NCBI GenBank assembly: GCA_023439505.1
Contig: JAEXNR010000018.1
Location: 1 to 21,670, forward strand
Length of the DNA stretch: 21,670 nt
Direction of reading: 5' to 3'
From: Bacillota bacterium
GTDB lineage: Bacteria; Bacillota; Clostridia; Lachnospirales; Lachnospiraceae
In this document: positions 1 through 5,960 of the stretch, in pieces
Layout of the letters: each line of letters opens with the position of its first letter
Numbering within the stretch: the stretch's first letter is position 1
Program-made: the position numbers and the translations under genes
The notes under the pieces: generated by a model
Seen by the model: the letters and a program-made list of their open reading frames with translations, nothing else
Database searches by the model: none
Told to the model about the DNA's origin: nothing

Positions 1-909
1 GGTTATGACGAACCTGATTTTGACAAGCATCAGATAGAGACCAATCTGTATGCCATTGGAAAACATATGAAAGAAGCCAAGGAAACATCCAATAACGGAA
101 TCGTCGGTGTGAATATTATGGTGGCGACGAAACAGTATGACAGATATGTTAAGGCAGCATGTGAGGGGGGTGCCGATGTCATTGTATCAGGTGCCGGATT
201 ACCGATTCAACTGCCTGAGTTGGTAAAGGGATTTAAAACAAAGATTGCACCCATTGTATCAAGTATCCGAGCTACCGCTGTCATCTTAAAAATGTGGGAT
301 AAGAAATATCAATCCACTGCCGATTTTATTGTAATTGAAGGTCCACAGGCAGGAGGTCATCTGGGATTTAATAAAGACCAGTTAGACCATATGAATGAGA
401 TTGATTATGATACAGAAATCAGAGGAATTATCGATCTGAAGAAGTCCTATGAAGAAAAATATGAGAGAGATATTCCGGTTATAGTGGCAGGTGGGATTCA
501 TGACCAGGAGGATATTCGTCATTCCATGGAACTGGGTGCGCAGGGGGTTCAGATCGCATCCCGATTTGTGGTAACCAAAGAGTGTGATGCCAGTACTGCT
601 TATAAAGAAGCATATATAAACGCAAAAAAGGAGGATATTAAAATTGTAATCAGTCCGGTAGGAATGCCGGGACGCGCAATTATGAATCCATTCCTGCAAA
701 AAATCAGCCAGAAACGCCTGGCTGTGAATAAATGTTTTCAATGTCTTGAACACTGTAATCCGAAAGATACGCCTTATTGTATTACGAAGGCCCTAATTAA
801 TGCAGTTCAGGGCAACCTTGAGGAAGGGCTAATCTTTTGCGGCAATAAAATAGATCAACTTCATAAGATGACGACAGTGACCGACCTTTTCAAAGAACTG
901 GTTTATTAA
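1..909 (+). CDS. Nitronate monooxygenase-like flavoprotein (2-nitropropane dioxygenase/FabK family), 5'-truncated
   Basis: The reading frame is open from the first base, so the gene starts upstream of the window and at least 302 residues are visible. Seen: a TIM-barrel flavin oxidoreductase pattern with VNIMVA, then VSGAGLP, the EGPQAGGHLG segment carrying the family's conserved histidine, the phosphate-binding VAGGIHDQ loop and GVQIASRF. Known: enzymes of this family are FMN-dependent and oxidise alkyl nitronates; relatives include the enoyl-ACP reductase FabK. The C-terminal tail after the barrel holds a cysteine group (CFQCLEHCNPKDTPYC), which I recall from clostridial members and whose role I do not know. 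FabK itself is less likely because there is no fatty-acid synthesis context in view. I see no clear terminator after the stop. The family is firm; the substrate is unknown. Confidence 0.88.
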   Translation, partial: GYDEPDFDKHQIETNLYAIGKHMKEAKETSNNGIVGVNIMVATKQYDRYVKAACEGGADVIVSGAGLPIQLPELVKGFKTKIAPIVSSIRATAVILKMWDKKYQSTADFIVIEGPQAGGHLGFNKDQLDHMNEIDYDTEIRGIIDLKKSYEEKYERDIPVIVAGGIHDQEDIRHSMELGAQGVQIASRFVVTKECDASTAYKEAYINAKKEDIKIVISPVGMPGRAIMNPFLQKISQKRLAVNKCFQCLEHCNPKDTPYCITKALINAVQGNLEEGLIFCGNKIDQLHKMTTVTDLFKELVY

Positions 910-952
910 TGGAGTAGATTCCGAGGATCATAACACTATAATTTTAGAACAG

Positions 953-1038
953 ATACACAGTTAACTGAATTCCACTTACGCTCACAGAGCTGATATAACA
1001 GCAATGTATGACCTGGGGAAACTGGATTAACTGTGTAT
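953..1038. repeat. 12-bp perfect inverted repeat, 62-nt spacer
   Basis: ATACACAGTTAA at 953-964 is exactly repeated in inverted orientation at 1027-1038. The enclosed bases include a 20-codon open stretch (968-1030) that reads like protein (NSTYAHRADITAMYDLGKLD) but has no start codon or ribosome binding site at its head. It may be a gene relic. The repeat could be an RNA stem or a remnant of an inserted element. Confidence 0.4.
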
Positions 1039-1285
1039 TCTTGTTTCTGGCTTCATAATACAGTGACAGTGATATTAATCAAAACCGCGATGATAACCGT
1101 AGGATTATTTTTGCTTTACCATTTTTTTCGTTGATTTGTAATAAAAAAAAAGAAAATAGTATCTTTTTTTATCAATTTCGTATAAAATAGTTCTGTAGTA
1201 TGAAAAGAATTGTAACGTTAGAAGAACGAGTTTTGAAAGGGGTTGTAGTAAGTATCTGATTGTATGAATACTAATTAATTGACAT

Positions 1286-1412
1286 CGAATGATTTAATAT
1301 TTAATTTATCTACGTTTATATATTTTTATGTAACGTAAATCGACATTCGGAATATGATATTATTGAGGAATTTACTTAATACCGTGAGTGCAGACTTGAT
1401 AATAATATCATA
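1286..1412. repeat. Cluster of three inverted repeats upstream of the 1505 gene
   Basis: Three pairs are visible: CGAATG (1286-1291) with CATTCG (1344-1349); nested within it, TACGTT (1311-1316) with AACGTA (1332-1337); and TATGATATTATT (1353-1364) with its exact inverse at 1401-1412. The last pair overlaps the spacer of the predicted promoter at 1396-1424. They may be operator sites or RNA stems of a longer leader. Very high AT content raises the chance background. Confidence 0.4.
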
Positions 1413-1424
1413 AATTGAAATAAT
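1396..1424 (+). promoter_or_regulatory. Predicted sigma-A-type promoter for the 1505 gene
   Basis: TTGATA (1396-1401), 17-nt spacer, AATAAT (1419-1424). It would give a leader of about 75 nt that contains the ribosome-binding-site hairpin at 1473-1497. A second possible -35, TTGACA at 1279-1284, has only a weak -10 (TAATTT). Confidence 0.4.
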
Positions 1425-1472
1425 AAGCGTAGAGATCCATAGTTATGATACGCGAAACTTATTATCATGAAG

Positions 1473-1497
1473 CCTCCTCCTTACATAGGAAGGGAGG
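1473..1497 (+). promoter_or_regulatory. Hairpin that sequesters the Shine-Dalgarno sequence
   Basis: CCTCCTCCT (1473-1481) pairs with AGG (1487-1489) and, after a two-base AA bulge, GGGAGG (1492-1497). The stem is nine pairs, one of them G-U, with the loop TACAT. GGGAGG is the ribosome binding site of the gene starting at 1505, so in this fold it is hidden. An anti-Shine-Dalgarno helix of this kind normally lowers translation until melted or bound. Pairing is seen; regulation is inferred. Confidence 0.5.
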
Positions 1498-1504
1498 TGA
1501 AATA

Positions 1505-1843
1505 ATGGGTTGGAAAATGAAGAGCATAGATCTTAGCGGTTGTGATCAAATAAAACCGAATGAAGAGAAAGATATTTGCCTGATTCTTGAGGAAGAGAAA
1601 AGAGCAGCTATATTTGGGTTAGTTAAATTCCCGAATGGAATGCCTGTTAAAGGAGCTGTGGTTAAATTATTTAAAAAGATTGATAATAAAGAATGTGATG
1701 ATGGCTGTGATATCATTCCTATTACTTTTACCTTTACAGATGATTGCGGTCAGTTCTTATTTGGCGTAGATTCGGAAGTGGATTATGTAATTAAAGTATT
1801 CTACTATAAACCGGAGAGACCAGGTCCCTGGCCGAAAGATTAA
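1505..1843 (+). CDS. Small carboxypeptidase regulatory-like / Cna-B-type protein
   Basis: 112 aa, starting at the ATG 7 nt after GGGAGGTG; an in-frame ATG at 1445 has no ribosome binding site and its added residues look non-coding. Residues about 34-105 show the pattern of a carboxypeptidase regulatory-like or Cna-B beta-sandwich (transthyretin-like fold): AAIFGLVKFPNGMPVKGAVVKLFKK, shown here in two parts as AAIFGLVKF and GMPVKGAVVKLF, then TFTDDCGQFLFGV and YVIKVFYY. The protein is short, acidic in the middle and has four cysteines (three between residues about 65 and 85). There is no signal peptide or membrane segment, so it looks cytoplasmic, or is exported by an unseen route. Related stand-alone small domains occur widely in clostridia with unknown function. 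It is monocistronic, flanked by long non-coding regions. The fold call is moderate. Confidence 0.72.
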   Translation: MGWKMKSIDLSGCDQIKPNEEKDICLILEEEKRAAIFGLVKFPNGMPVKGAVVKLFKKIDNKECDDGCDIIPITFTFTDDCGQFLFGVDSEVDYVIKVFYYKPERPGPWPKD

Positions 1844-1909
1844 TACGAGATATTCTGAATTAAGATAGATTTACAAAAGTGATGTATTTAAAAACGTATT
1901 GTATAAATT

Positions 1910-1966
1910 CTGGCATGATTCCCGGCGTCCCTGTCACATGGTGATGGGTAAGCCGGCTCATGCCAG
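1910..1966 (+). other. 57-nt long-stem hairpin (possible structured RNA or palindromic repeat)
   Basis: The outer arm CTGGCATGA (1910-1918) pairs perfectly with TCATGCCAG (1958-1966). A middle arm CCGGC (1922-1926) pairs with GCCGG (1952-1956). An inner arm CCC plus GTCAC pairs with GTGAT plus GGG (1929-1948) with one bulged T and an ATG loop. It is much richer in GC than its surroundings and has no U-run after it, so it is a poor intrinsic terminator. It matches no riboswitch class I can recall. It could be a REP-type repeat, a processed 3' UTR or part of a small RNA. Confidence 0.5.
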
Positions 1967-2115
1967 TTTGTGAGCTTATATCATGTGTTAAATATCGTAA
2001 ATTTATTGTTACTATAGTTCGATGTTTGTTATTGCAGCAGGGAAAAGTGAGAAAGTAAAGAGAATATATGGAGAACATAAGAACAACATAAGAAGAATGG
2101 AGAGAGAAGAAGGAC

Positions 2116-2146
2116 ACAAGAGATGAAGGATACAAGAGATGAAGAA
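2116..2146. repeat. Two copies of a 16-bp tandem repeat in a purine-rich region
   Basis: ACAAGAGATGAAG begins at 2116 and again at 2132, with a period of 16 bp. It sits in the non-coding purine-rich stretch that runs from about 2035 to 2457 and has no plausible gene on either strand. Confidence 0.55.
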
Positions 2147-2335
2147 TATAGCAGTAGTAAATATATGAGAAGAAAATCCAGGAGAAATAAACATAAGAAT
2201 GGTAATCATTAGATAATTAAGATATAAGAGAAATATGATACGTGAGAAAATTACGAGAGATGAATCATACAAAAGCAGCAGAAAAAGAAATGAAATTTAA
2301 TCAATACACCATGAGAAAAAACAAGAAGAAGGAAT

Positions 2336-2449
2336 AGAGAAGAGAAAAGAGAAGAGAAGTGAAAAGAGAAGAAAAGAGAGAGAAGAGAAAAGAGAGAAGA
2401 GAAGAGAAGAGAAGAGAAAAGAGAGAAGAGAAGAGAAAAGAGAAGGGAA
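2336..2449. repeat. 114-nt polypurine tract of GA-rich repeats upstream of the permease
   Basis: All bases are A or G except one T at 2360; 2361-2449 is 89 nt of pure purine. It is built of AGAAGAG / AGAGAAAAG units. A 26-bp segment at 2381-2406 is repeated exactly at 2410-2435 (offset 29 bp). The tract ends 8 nt before the permease start codon and supplies its ribosome binding site. Mirror-repeat polypurine runs can form triplex (H-) DNA and are prone to slippage, so length variation between strains is expected. Confidence 0.85.
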
Positions 2450-2457
2450 CCGATAGA

Positions 2458-3795
2458 ATGAATAAAAGAAACTACGGAATTTTTACCGCAATAACAATGA
2501 TAACCGGAATTGTTATTGGGTCAGGAATATTTTTTAAATCAGATGATGTTTTGACATATACCAATGGGAATGTGTTGCTGGGTATTATCGTATTTGTTGT
2601 TGCAGCAATTGCAATTGTATTTGGATGTCTTGCCATATCCTCGCTGGCTACCAGAACGGACAAGCCCGGCGGTATGATTACCTACATGGAGGAATTTGTT
2701 GGGATTGGTCCCTCCTGTGCTTTTGGATGGTTTCAGACCTTTTTGTATCTGCCCACATTGTCTGCGGTGGTAGCATGGGTAAGCGGAATCTATATCAGCC
2801 AATTATTTGGAATTGAGGCTAATTTAGAGAACTGGACATTAATCGGTATTATAAGTTTAACAGTAATTTTTATCTGGAACGGCCTATCCGCTAAATTTGG
2901 AGGATTTTTTCAGAATGCATCCATGGTTATAAAATTAATTCCATTAATCCTGATCGCAGTATTGGGATTGATCTTAGGCAAGCCCGGTGAAGTGATTACT
3001 GGAAGTGCAGCCTCTTTTGCCAGTGCAACCACCTCCTGGGGTTGGCTCGCTGCATTTGCTCCCATTGCCTTTTCTTTTGACGGCTGGATCGTATCTACTT
3101 CAATCTGTCACGAAATTAAAAACAGCAAAAGAAATCTTCCACTGGCATTAACCATCTCACCATTGATTATATTAATTGCCTATGTTGCTTATTTTGTTGG
3201 AATGAATTCTCTGGTTGGAACGGAATCCATCCTGAAAGATGGCGACGCCTCTGTATTTAATGCGTCCAATATGATATTTGGAAGTATTGGTGCTAAAATC
3301 ATTCTGATTTTTGTCGTTATATCAATTTTGGGTACAGTAAACGGTGTGGTTCTCGGATTTATCAGAATTCCTTATTCCATGGCACTTAGAAATATGATTC
3401 CGGGCAGTAAGACATTTGTTAAAGAACAGGAAAAGTTAAAGGGAATGCCCCTGAATTCTGCAATATTCGCATATGTTTTATCCATGCTCTGGATGCTGAT
3501 CCATTATTATTCACAGAAGTTTGGAATGCGTGGAGATGTTTCAGAAATTGCAATTGGAATCAGCTATTTAAACTATATATTACTCTATGTTGCCGTAATT
3601 CGATTGGCAAGAAAGGGAGAAATCAAGGGGATTATGAAAGGATATCTAATTCCGGTTCTGGCTATCCTGGGTTCCTTTGTTATCCTTTCCGGAAGCATTA
3701 CCCATCCGCTATTCCTTTATTATATTACCATTTGTTTTGTCATTATGCTTGCCGGCTACTTATATTACAGAAAGAACAAGGATGTAATTATCTAA
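2458..3795 (+). CDS. APC-superfamily amino-acid permease (LAT / SteT-like exchanger type)
   Basis: 445 aa, inner-membrane transporter. The start chosen is the ATG at 2458, about 10 nt after AAGGG. An in-frame GTG at 2359 would add 33 almost purely Lys/Arg/Glu residues encoded by the polypurine tract and is rejected. Seen: the first membrane helix carries GIVIGSGIF (residues 17-25), the substrate-carboxylate-binding loop typical of APC/LAT carriers, followed by about 11 further hydrophobic segments. The helix-6 region AFAPIAFSFDGWIVSTSICHE is split here as AFAPIAFSFDGW and STSICHE, and matches the family's FAFDGW pattern. The soluble loop SKRNLPLAL also fits. Known: these proteins exchange or import neutral amino acids. 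The substrate cannot be told. The PII gene 102 nt downstream suggests a nitrogen link. Confidence 0.88.
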   Translation: MNKRNYGIFTAITMITGIVIGSGIFFKSDDVLTYTNGNVLLGIIVFVVAAIAIVFGCLAISSLATRTDKPGGMITYMEEFVGIGPSCAFGWFQTFLYLPTLSAVVAWVSGIYISQLFGIEANLENWTLIGIISLTVIFIWNGLSAKFGGFFQNASMVIKLIPLILIAVLGLILGKPGEVITGSAASFASATTSWGWLAAFAPIAFSFDGWIVSTSICHEIKNSKRNLPLALTISPLIILIAYVAYFVGMNSLVGTESILKDGDASVFNASNMIFGSIGAKIILIFVVISILGTVNGVVLGFIRIPYSMALRNMIPGSKTFVKEQEKLKGMPLNSAIFAYVLSMLWMLIHYYSQKFGMRGDVSEIAIGISYLNYILLYVAVIRLARKGEIKGIMKGYLIPVLAILGSFVILSGSITHPLFLYYITICFVIMLAGYLYYRKNKDVII

Positions 3796-3804
3796 TGGTT
3801 CCAT

Positions 3805-3833
3805 TTGACATTTCTTAATAATGAGCTTATATT
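3805..3833 (+). promoter_or_regulatory. Sigma-A-type promoter for the PII gene
   Basis: TTGACA (3805-3810), 17-nt spacer, TATATT (3828-3833). It lies in the permease-PII gap, so the PII gene can be transcribed on its own as well as by read-through from the permease; no terminator separates the two genes. Confidence 0.65.
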
Positions 3834-3896
3834 ATGCATATAGATAAGTATTCCAGAATTATTTCTTAGTTCGAACGATAGGAAGGGGAATCACTC

Positions 3897-4238
3897 ATGA
3901 AGCATATTAAGGCTATAATTCAACCTGAAAAGTTATCAGGTGTTCGGGCTGCTCTTGAGAAAACAGACTGTTATCGCGGGATTATCATTACAGACGTTAT
4001 GGGACAGGGAACGCAGAAGGGAATTGTACAAGCCTGGAAGGGCGAGAAATTTCAGATGGAGTTAATTCCAAAGGTCATGATTGATCTGATTGTCAAGGAT
4101 CAGGATACTGATTACATTAAAAAAATTATTTATGAAAGTGCAAGAACCGGGGAAATAGGGGACGGAAAGATCTTTGTCTATCACGTGGAAGAGGCGATTC
4201 GTATCAGAACCGGAGAAGAAGGAGACGACGCTATATAA
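3897..4238 (+). CDS. PII-family nitrogen regulatory protein (GlnB/GlnK-like)
   Basis: 113 aa, the usual PII length. GGAAGGGG lies upstream of the ATG at 3897. PII trimers sense ATP/ADP and 2-oxoglutarate and control ammonium transporters, glutamine synthetase or regulators by direct binding. Seen: T-loop region GQGTQKG (residues 36-42) with the ligand-binding Gln40; B-loop/C-terminal signature ARTGEIGDGKIFVYHV, followed by AIRIRTGEEGDDAI. Against E. coli GlnB, the T-loop tyrosines Tyr46 and Tyr51 are replaced by Trp47 and Phe52, so uridylylation at Tyr51 is not possible; regulation must be by ligand binding alone. No amtB is adjacent, unlike most glnK genes; the neighbour is an amino-acid permease. 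It has its own promoter and a strong terminator. GlnB versus GlnK cannot be settled. Confidence 0.92.
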   Translation: MKHIKAIIQPEKLSGVRAALEKTDCYRGIIITDVMGQGTQKGIVQAWKGEKFQMELIPKVMIDLIVKDQDTDYIKKIIYESARTGEIGDGKIFVYHVEEAIRIRTGEEGDDAI

Positions 4239-4259
4239 AAGTATAAATTATGAGAATAA

Positions 4260-4307
4260 GGGTATTTTAAAGCGTTCTTTTAAAGAAAGCTTTGAAATAC
4301 TCTTTTT
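4260..4307 (+). terminator. Intrinsic terminator after the PII gene
   Basis: GGGTATTTTAAAGC (4260-4273) pairs with GCTTTGAAATACTC (4289-4302), 14 pairs including G-U, and the loop itself folds (TTCTT/AAGAA). It is followed by TTTTT. It begins 21 nt after the stop codon. Confidence 0.85.
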
Positions 4308-4397
4308 AGAACCGGGGTCTGGCGATATCACGTGCCAAAAGGGTTATGATAAGATCTGTTTTTATGCGAAGTATCAGTAATATCAGTGGTGAAACGA

Positions 4398-4426
4398 TTG
4401 ACATCAGAATATAATAATTTTATATG
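4398..4426 (+). promoter_or_regulatory. Possible promoter for degV
   Basis: TTGACA (4398-4403), 17-nt spacer, TATATG (4421-4426). A perfect TATAAT also occurs at 4410-4415 but lacks a good -35. Position between the PII terminator and degV supports a promoter here. Confidence 0.4.
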
Positions 4427-4531
4427 AAGTAGTAAGCAATATAAGGTATATACTGTTTGTGTTTTTATGCAGTAGGACTATCCTATGCTATTACAATGGA
4501 AGATCTGTTATATAGAAGGAGAAGATTTGAG

Positions 4532-5383
4532 ATGGGAAATGTGAAAATTATCGCAGATAGTACCTGCGATCTCTCACAGGATTTATTGCAAAAGTATGAT
4601 ATCAGTATCATTCCGTTAATGATAACAATGGGTGCTGATTCGTATAAAGACGGCATTGAAATTAAAGTGAATGATATATATGAGTGGTCGGATCGCAGTG
4701 GGGAAACTCCCAAAACTGCAGCGCCCTCCATTGGTGATGCGGTAGAAGCGATAAAGCCTTTTGTTCAGGCTGATCGGGATATTATTTTTTTTGGAATCTC
4801 AGAAGCCATGTCTGCTACCTGCAATGTCTTAAGGCTTGCTGCGCAGGAGCTGGATTATGATAAGCTTTATGTGATAAATTCAAAAAACTTATCTACCGGC
4901 ATCGGTCTTCAGGTAGTTAGAGCTGCCAAGCTGTCACAAAGCGGAAGAACCTCGAACGAAATTATTGCGGATAATGAAAGGATTGTGGGGAGCGTCAGAG
5001 CAAGCTTTGTGGTGGATACCCTGACTTATCTGCACCGGGGTGGAAGATGTTCTGCGGTTGCCGCACTTCTTGCCAATACGTTGAGATTAAAGCCGGAGAT
5101 CGTCGTCATAGACGGGAAAATGGATGTGGACAAAAAATATCGGGGCAAGCAGAAATCGGTAATTATGAAATATGTCAAAGACAGACAAGAAGAGTTATTA
5201 AAATCTGATCCCGCAAGAATTTTTATCACACATTCCGGCTGTTCTGCGGATATTGTAAAGGAAGTACAGGATTATCTAAAAGATTTGAATTATTTTGATG
5301 AAGTATTGGAAACCCATGCGGGAGGTGTTATTTCAAGTCATTGCGGTCCTAACACGCTTGGTATACTCTATATCTTGAAATAA
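4532..5383 (+). CDS. DegV family fatty-acid-binding protein
   Basis: 283 aa from the ATG at 4532, with AAGGAG 10 nt upstream. The longer frame from 4457 has no ribosome binding site. Known: DegV/FakB proteins bind a fatty acid in a two-domain EDD fold; FakB subunits present it to the kinase FakA for phosphorylation and phospholipid synthesis. Seen: N-terminal KIIADSTCDLS, the TAAPS segment, the ISEAMSATCN loop (FakB equivalents carry the fatty-acid-carboxylate contacts here), VVDTLTYLHRGGR and RLKPEI, plus the C-terminal HAGGVISSHCGPNTLGI. Length matches the family. It stands alone with its own promoter and terminator; no fakA is in view, so it may work with a distant kinase. Confidence 0.92.
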   Translation: MGNVKIIADSTCDLSQDLLQKYDISIIPLMITMGADSYKDGIEIKVNDIYEWSDRSGETPKTAAPSIGDAVEAIKPFVQADRDIIFFGISEAMSATCNVLRLAAQELDYDKLYVINSKNLSTGIGLQVVRAAKLSQSGRTSNEIIADNERIVGSVRASFVVDTLTYLHRGGRCSAVAALLANTLRLKPEIVVIDGKMDVDKKYRGKQKSVIMKYVKDRQEELLKSDPARIFITHSGCSADIVKEVQDYLKDLNYFDEVLETHAGGVISSHCGPNTLGILYILK

Positions 5384-5426
5384 TGGGTGGGTTTGCAGGT
5401 TAAGTTACATGGTTACATACAGTAAG

Positions 5427-5464
5427 AAAAAAAGGACAAAGATCTATGATTTTTGTCCTTTTTT
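5427..5464 (+). terminator. Intrinsic terminator after degV
   Basis: AAAAAAAGGACAAA (5427-5440) faces TTTTTGTCCTTTTTT (5450-5464) across a short loop. The A-run on one side and T-run on the other make it able to act in both directions. It starts 44 nt after the degV stop. Confidence 0.85.
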
Positions 5465-5745
5465 GACGGGCGGATTTTGTGATTATTCTATGACAGAGAT
5501 ATATTTGATGAAAAAAATGTAATAGGAAATCGGGAATTTGGAAACAATGTACCATAGCAAATCATTCAAAAAGAAATACATGGAATTGACAATGTAAGGT
5601 GTATTAGTGAAGAGCTGCCACCAGTTGTACCCGCAGCCGCTCACTGAAATGCTCGTCAGAATTTACTTTAATGTTAATGAAATGAAAGTGGACATGCAGG
5701 AACGTATGGATGCAATGAAGAAAAAAGAAAGGAAGGTGCAGTTTT

Positions 5746-5943
5746 ATGTTTCACAAAAAGAATACCGAAAAGTTACAGGGACAGGACAATCAGCGTGCCG
5801 GTGCAAGGAAACCGACGAATAATGAGGGCACAGCAGCATGGCAAAGTGCTGAAGGTCATTATAAAACGGATCAGGTGAATAAACCCTCTTTGGATCGGGT
5901 TGTTGATGCAAAAGACTGGGTAGATAACGGGAGTAAGTTATAG
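5746..5943 (+). CDS. Small spore-surface-type protein (DUF3787 / CDIF630_02480 family)
   Basis: 65 aa, with AGGAAGGTG 8 nt before the ATG. N-terminal half is hydrophilic and low-complexity (HKKNTEKLQGQDNQRAGARK). The C-terminal part holds TAAWQSAEGH, then VNKPSLDRVVDAKDWVDNGSKL split as VNKPSLDRV and VDAKDWVDNG; this matches my memory of the clostridial DUF3787 family, whose members carry an AAW motif followed by a V.xAKxWVD ending and are named after a C. difficile spore-surface protein. The match is by recall, not search. The stop is only 17 nt before the PFOR start, so the two are probably co-transcribed. A second frame over 5607-5822 overlaps it and is rejected. I found no convincing sporulation promoter upstream, though 5465-5745 must hold the promoter for this unit. 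Confidence 0.7.
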   Translation: MFHKKNTEKLQGQDNQRAGARKPTNNEGTAAWQSAEGHYKTDQVNKPSLDRVVDAKDWVDNGSKL

Positions 5944-5960
5944 AAGGAGAGGAAACTTAG

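Noticed and set aside
1445..1504. Longer start for the 1505 gene
   Set aside because: No ribosome binding site before 1445, and the extra codons overlap the hairpin that holds the site for 1505.
1910..1966. Known riboswitch or terminator
   Set aside because: I compared from memory with the c-di-GMP and fluoride classes and found no match. There is no U-run after the stem.
2100..2449. CRISPR array
   Set aside because: The repeats are low-complexity purine units without unique spacers, and no cas genes are present.
2359..2457. In-frame extension of the permease with a Lys/Arg/Glu-only N-terminus
   Set aside because: The extension is encoded by the polypurine tract, starts from a GTG in repeats, and the family's usual start is at 2458 with its own ribosome binding site.
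4174..4380. Small frame overlapping the PII 3' end
   Set aside because: It is a shadow of the PII gene and runs through the PII terminator.
5607..5822. Overlapping 71-codon frame before the DUF3787-like gene
   Set aside because: GTG start without a ribosome binding site; it overlaps the better-supported gene in another frame. Its first half looks somewhat protein-like (QERMDAMKKKERK), so it is not impossible.
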